A stretch of DNA of 15,281 nt from Methanomicrobiales archaeon (GTDB lineage: Archaea > Halobacteriota > Methanomicrobia > Methanomicrobiales > Methanoculleaceae), in assembly GCA_012797575.1 (NCBI GenBank), contig JAAZOW010000061.1:1-15281 (forward strand). The letters are read 5' to 3'. Every line of letters begins with the position of its first letter. Positions within the stretch are counted from its first letter, which is position 1. The notes under the pieces were generated by a model. That model searched no databases and had not been told where the DNA came from. It was given only the letters and a program-made list of their open reading frames with translations. A program made the translations under genes and the position numbers. Positions 13,173 to 15,281 of this stretch are shown here, in pieces.

Positions 13173-13876
13173 GATTCTCCTCGTAGAGAATTGATGATCA
13201 TCTCGACATCCATCTCCGTGCAGAGCACCGTGATCCGGTCGTGCTCAGCAAGCCTCGGGATCAGCGGGTGCACCTCCCCCAGACCGATGCCCTGCAGCAC
13301 GACGCAGCGGGGCTTGAAGGGGGTGACCCGGATCGCAACCATGGGGGACTTCCCGGTCGAGACGTCGGTGAATATGAGCGCACGCTCCGTGCTCCAGCCG
13401 TAGATGCGGTTGAACTCGCTTGAAGAGAGCTGGAGGATGGCGTTGAGGCTGTTGATCACCGTATACCCATAGATTGCCTGATCCATCGGGCCGCAGAGTG
13501 ATGCTGCACCGATGACTCCTGCAAAATCAGAGAGGTTCACGGGGGCTGCATACTCATGGATGTCGTAGATGACGTCTTCGTCAAATTCGCTGTACAAAAT
13601 TTTAGCAAATTTCTTTATGAACCGGCCACCGTTGTCCTCGTCGATGGCGAGGATCGCATCGACGATCTTGCCGACGATGGCGGTTCCCGGACTCTTTCGT
13701 CGTCCGCTTTCGTAGTCACTGATAACTGAGGGCGAGACCTCGAGGCGTTCGGCGAGCAACCCCTGGGGGATATCGAAGCTCTGCCGCCACTTCTTCAAGG
13801 CCTGGCCCGGTGAGTCCGAGAGTGTGATCTCTCCTGCCATCTTCTCAGCAAGCTGGTGTCGCACCCCGGATTTCAT
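13166..13876 (-). CDS. XRE-type transcriptional regulator heading the HMG-CoA synthase operon (COG1709-like)
   Basis: The 236-residue product has a helix-turn-helix at about 26-80: ALKKWRQSFDIPQGLLAERL then VSPSVISDYESGRRKSPG, a classic Cro/CI-type pattern. Residues 85-236 form a separate domain with no motif I can name (it includes SLCGPMDQAIYGYTVINSLN and FTDVSTGKSPMVAIRV), possibly a ligand sensor. Proteins of this type are common in methanogens as first gene before HMG-CoA synthase. The gene overlaps the synthase by seven bases. A TATA box 27 bp before the ATG predicts a leaderless message, and no Shine-Dalgarno is present. Autoregulation and control of mevalonate entry is the natural inference, not shown by sequence. 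Confidence 0.88.
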   Translation of the reverse strand: MKSGVRHQLAEKMAGEITLSDSPGQALKKWRQSFDIPQGLLAERLEVSPSVISDYESGRRKSPGTAIVGKIVDAILAIDEDNGGRFIKKFAKILYSEFDEDVIYDIHEYAAPVNLSDFAGVIGAASLCGPMDQAIYGYTVINSLNAILQLSSSEFNRIYGWSTERALIFTDVSTGKSPMVAIRVTPFKPRCVVLQGIGLGEVHPLIPRLAEHDRITVLCTEMDVEMIINSLRGESW

Positions 13877-13898
13877 GCAGATAAGGTTACCATCCGGA

Positions 13899-13907
13899 CT
13901 TATAAAA
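13899..13907 (-). promoter_or_regulatory. TATA box of the regulator/HMG-CoA synthase operon
   Basis: On the minus strand this reads TTTTATAAG, centred 27 bp from the ATG at 13876, so the transcript probably starts at the start codon. Two small palindromes, GGTTACC (13885-13891) and TCCGGA (13893-13898), lie between the box and the start and could be part of an operator. Confidence 0.65.
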
Positions 13908-13943
13908 TTAGCGTATATCGCTTCGACATTTCACGAAGATCGT

Positions 13944-13955
13944 CGACCGGGGTCG
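13944..13955 (+). promoter_or_regulatory. Candidate operator palindrome upstream of rbkR
   Basis: CGACC (13944-13948) and GGTCG (13951-13955) form an inverted repeat with a two-base spacer, 12 bp before the rbkR TATA element. A second pair, CTTCG (13921-13925) and CGAAG (13934-13938), lies just upstream. Known RbkR proteins autoregulate through palindromes near their promoters, so one of these could be its site, or a site for the divergent regulator. I cannot compare with a published motif. Confidence 0.35.
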
Positions 13956-13967
13956 TTACGCAACCCG

Positions 13968-13973
13968 TATATA
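13968..13973 (+). promoter_or_regulatory. TATA box of rbkR-ribB
   Basis: The sequence tatata is centred about 26 bp before the paired ATGs at 13994 and 13997. That predicts a leaderless message starting there and argues against the in-frame ATG at 13976, which lies directly after the box and would be upstream of the transcript start. Confidence 0.55.
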
Positions 13974-13993
13974 GTATGCATCTCAATTATGAT

Positions 13994-14665
13994 ATGATGG
14001 TTGAAGCGGAGGATCTGCAGTCCCTGAAGACGATCGCCCTGCTCGGCGGGTGTAGCGGCCCGATATGGCTATCATCTCAGTCCCTCGGCGACGAACTGGG
14101 CATAAGCCCTCAGACCGCATCGAGACGCCTGATTGCGCTTGAGCGGCAGCGGTTCATCGTCCGATCGATGAAGCCTGACGGCCAGCACGTCGCTGTCACG
14201 AGGGAGGGCGAGCAGCAGCTGAAGCGGGAGTATACGGATTATATCAGGATATTCAACCCGAAGCGCAGGCAGTTCATCCTGACCGGGACCGTCATCAGCG
14301 GTCTCGGGGAGGGACGCTACTACATGAGCATCCCTCACTACAAAGAACAATTTTCCCGATGTCTCGGCTTTGAGCCCTTCCCCGGCACCCTGAATATCAG
14401 GCTCGACCCGGCGAGCATCCAGGTCCGGGAAGAGATCGAACATATCGAGTGGTTCGAGGTCCCGGGGTTCGTCGCCGACGAGAGGACCTTTGGTGATGCC
14501 AAAGCGCTTCCCTGCCGGATCCGGGGTTATGAATGCGCGATCGTTGAGCCCTCCCGCACCCACTACCTGACGGATATCGTCGAGGTCATCGCCGGCCTCG
14601 AACTCCGCAAAACCCTGAACCTGAACGACAACGATACGATCGAGGTGGAGATTAACCATGATTGA
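13994..14665 (+). CDS. rbkR: CTP-dependent riboflavin kinase fused to winged-helix regulator (RbkR type)
   Basis: The 223-residue product has an N-terminal winged helix-turn-helix (about 5-80; SSQSLGDELGISPQTASRRL) and a C-terminal archaeal riboflavin kinase domain (about 95-223). The kinase part shows GTVISGLGEGRYYMS (98-112), PFPGTLNIRL (128-137) and the C-terminal block from LRKTLNLNDNDTIEVEI. Archaeal riboflavin kinase uses CTP, not ATP, to make FMN. Fusions of this kind were described as RbkR, which both makes FMN and represses riboflavin genes. The next gene, ribB, overlaps by eight bases and fits that regulon. I place the start at ATG 13994 (or 13997) from the TATA position; ATG 13976 would add six residues. 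It is divergent from the XRE regulator. Confidence 0.94.
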   Translation: MMVEAEDLQSLKTIALLGGCSGPIWLSSQSLGDELGISPQTASRRLIALERQRFIVRSMKPDGQHVAVTREGEQQLKREYTDYIRIFNPKRRQFILTGTVISGLGEGRYYMSIPHYKEQFSRCLGFEPFPGTLNIRLDPASIQVREEIEHIEWFEVPGFVADERTFGDAKALPCRIRGYECAIVEPSRTHYLTDIVEVIAGLELRKTLNLNDNDTIEVEINHD

Positions 14666-15281
14666 TGCAGCCATAGAGGCCCTTGCCAGGGGCGAGTTCA
14701 TCCTTCTCTACGACTTTGATAACCGGGAGCGCGAGACCGATTTCGCGATCCGATCCGATGCGGTCACACCGGCCCACATACGACAGATGCGCAAAGACGG
14801 GGGCGGGTTGATCTGCACCTCGGTGCACCCTGTTGCCGCAAGGAGGCTCGGCCTCCCGTTCGCCCACGATATCCTGCGTGATAGTGGCTTCGTCGAGAGG
14901 GATGGCGAGATCCCCTACGACCGGAAGAACCACTCGTCGTTCTCGCTCTGGGTGAACCATCGGGAGACCTACACCGGGGTTACGGACCGTGACCGTGCCC
15001 TGACGATCACCTCGGTCGCGGAGGAGGTGGAACGATCGCTCAATGGCGGAGGGCACGACTTTGCGGCCCATTTCCGGACACCCGGCCACGTCGCGCTCCT
15101 GCGTGCCGCCGATCGACTGCTCGATGAGCGGCGCGGGCAGACCGAGCTCTCCGTCGCGCTCGCCGTCCTGGCGGGGATCACCCCCGTGGTCACCATATGC
15201 GAGATGCTGGATGACGAGACCGGGTTCGCCCTCTCAAAGGATGATGCGGTGAGCTACGCGGAGGAGCACGGGCTCGTCTTC
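14658..15281 (+). CDS. ribB: 3,4-dihydroxy-2-butanone 4-phosphate synthase (partial)
   Basis: This enzyme turns ribulose 5-phosphate into 3,4-dihydroxy-2-butanone 4-phosphate plus formate, supplying four carbons of riboflavin. 208 codons are seen and the frame is open at the window end; family length is about 220-230, so little is missing. Motifs: YDFDNRERETDFAI (18-31) matches the acidic metal-binding loop, then KDGGGLICTSV, NHSSFSLWVNHRETYTGVTDRDRALTI, which corresponds to the bacterial T-G-x-S-A-x-D-R block, and HFRTPGHVALLRA. The ATG follows GAGGTGGAG by seven bases and lies inside the end of rbkR, so both are co-translated. It is the stand-alone archaeal form; any GTP cyclohydrolase domain would have to lie beyond the window, and archaeal RibB normally has none. 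Confidence 0.95.
   Translation, partial: MIDAAIEALARGEFILLYDFDNRERETDFAIRSDAVTPAHIRQMRKDGGGLICTSVHPVAARRLGLPFAHDILRDSGFVERDGEIPYDRKNHSSFSLWVNHRETYTGVTDRDRALTITSVAEEVERSLNGGGHDFAAHFRTPGHVALLRAADRLLDERRGQTELSVALAVLAGITPVVTICEMLDDETGFALSKDDAVSYAEEHGLVF

Noticed and set aside
13595..13618. AT-rich patch (aaaattttagcaaattt) as a promoter or insertion scar
   Set aside because: It lies inside the regulator gene and encodes a plausible FIKKFAKILYSEF stretch in frame; codon choice explains it.
1..15281. Mobile elements, prophage or defence genes
   Set aside because: No transposase, integrase, terminal repeats, nuclease or CRISPR-like genes were seen; every sizeable stretch is accounted for by housekeeping or surface genes.

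Overview
The window looks like a chromosome segment of a GC-rich methanogenic archaeon, most likely of the order Methanomicrobiales (Methanoculleus-like). The clues are aIF-1A, a stand-alone FmdE-family protein, the archaeal thiolase/HMG-CoA synthase/DUF35 operon, the archaeal fusion of a winged helix to CTP-dependent riboflavin kinase, Trm5, archaeal-type TATA boxes with very short leaders, and pilin-like proteins with class III (archaeal) signal sequences. The genome assignment is inference; the gene identities come from recognisable protein motifs.

Layout. (1) 1-445, minus: start of a polytopic membrane protein cut by the window edge. (2) 637-989, plus: aIF-1A, whose conserved N-terminus has no ATG and seems to begin at a CTG overlapping the stop of a nine-codon mini-ORF. 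(3) 1048-4758, minus: a six-gene operon with a lipoprotein, then five membrane-anchored proteins with pilin-like N-termini. (4) 4898-5609, plus: a possible 24-residue leader ORF and an FmdE-type protein. (5) 5621-7807, minus: DUF1015 protein followed by long-form HisG. (6) 7891-8355, plus: GNAT/RimI acetyltransferase, convergent with (7) 8352-9293, minus: Trm5, divergent by 29 bp from (8) 9323-10534, plus: HMG-CoA reductase. (9) 10563-13876, minus: an XRE-type regulator, HMG-CoA synthase, thiolase and DUF35 protein, tightly overlapping. (10) 13994-15281, plus: riboflavin kinase/regulator (RbkR type) and RibB, the latter cut by the window end.

How they work together. Thiolase, DUF35 protein, HMG-CoA synthase and HMG-CoA reductase take acetyl-CoA to mevalonate, the entry to archaeal isoprenoid lipid synthesis, and all lie within 3.6 kb. 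The regulator at the head of that operon is the obvious candidate to control it. RbkR and RibB handle riboflavin/FMN supply. The pilin-like operon probably makes minor components of a surface filament or secretion pseudopilus; its ATPase and membrane platform are not in this window.

The points most worth a second look are the start of aIF-1A (mini-ORF plus near-cognate CTG on a factor that itself is involved in start selection), the similar start problem at the head of the pilin-like genes, and the pilin-like operon as an uncharacterised surface complex.
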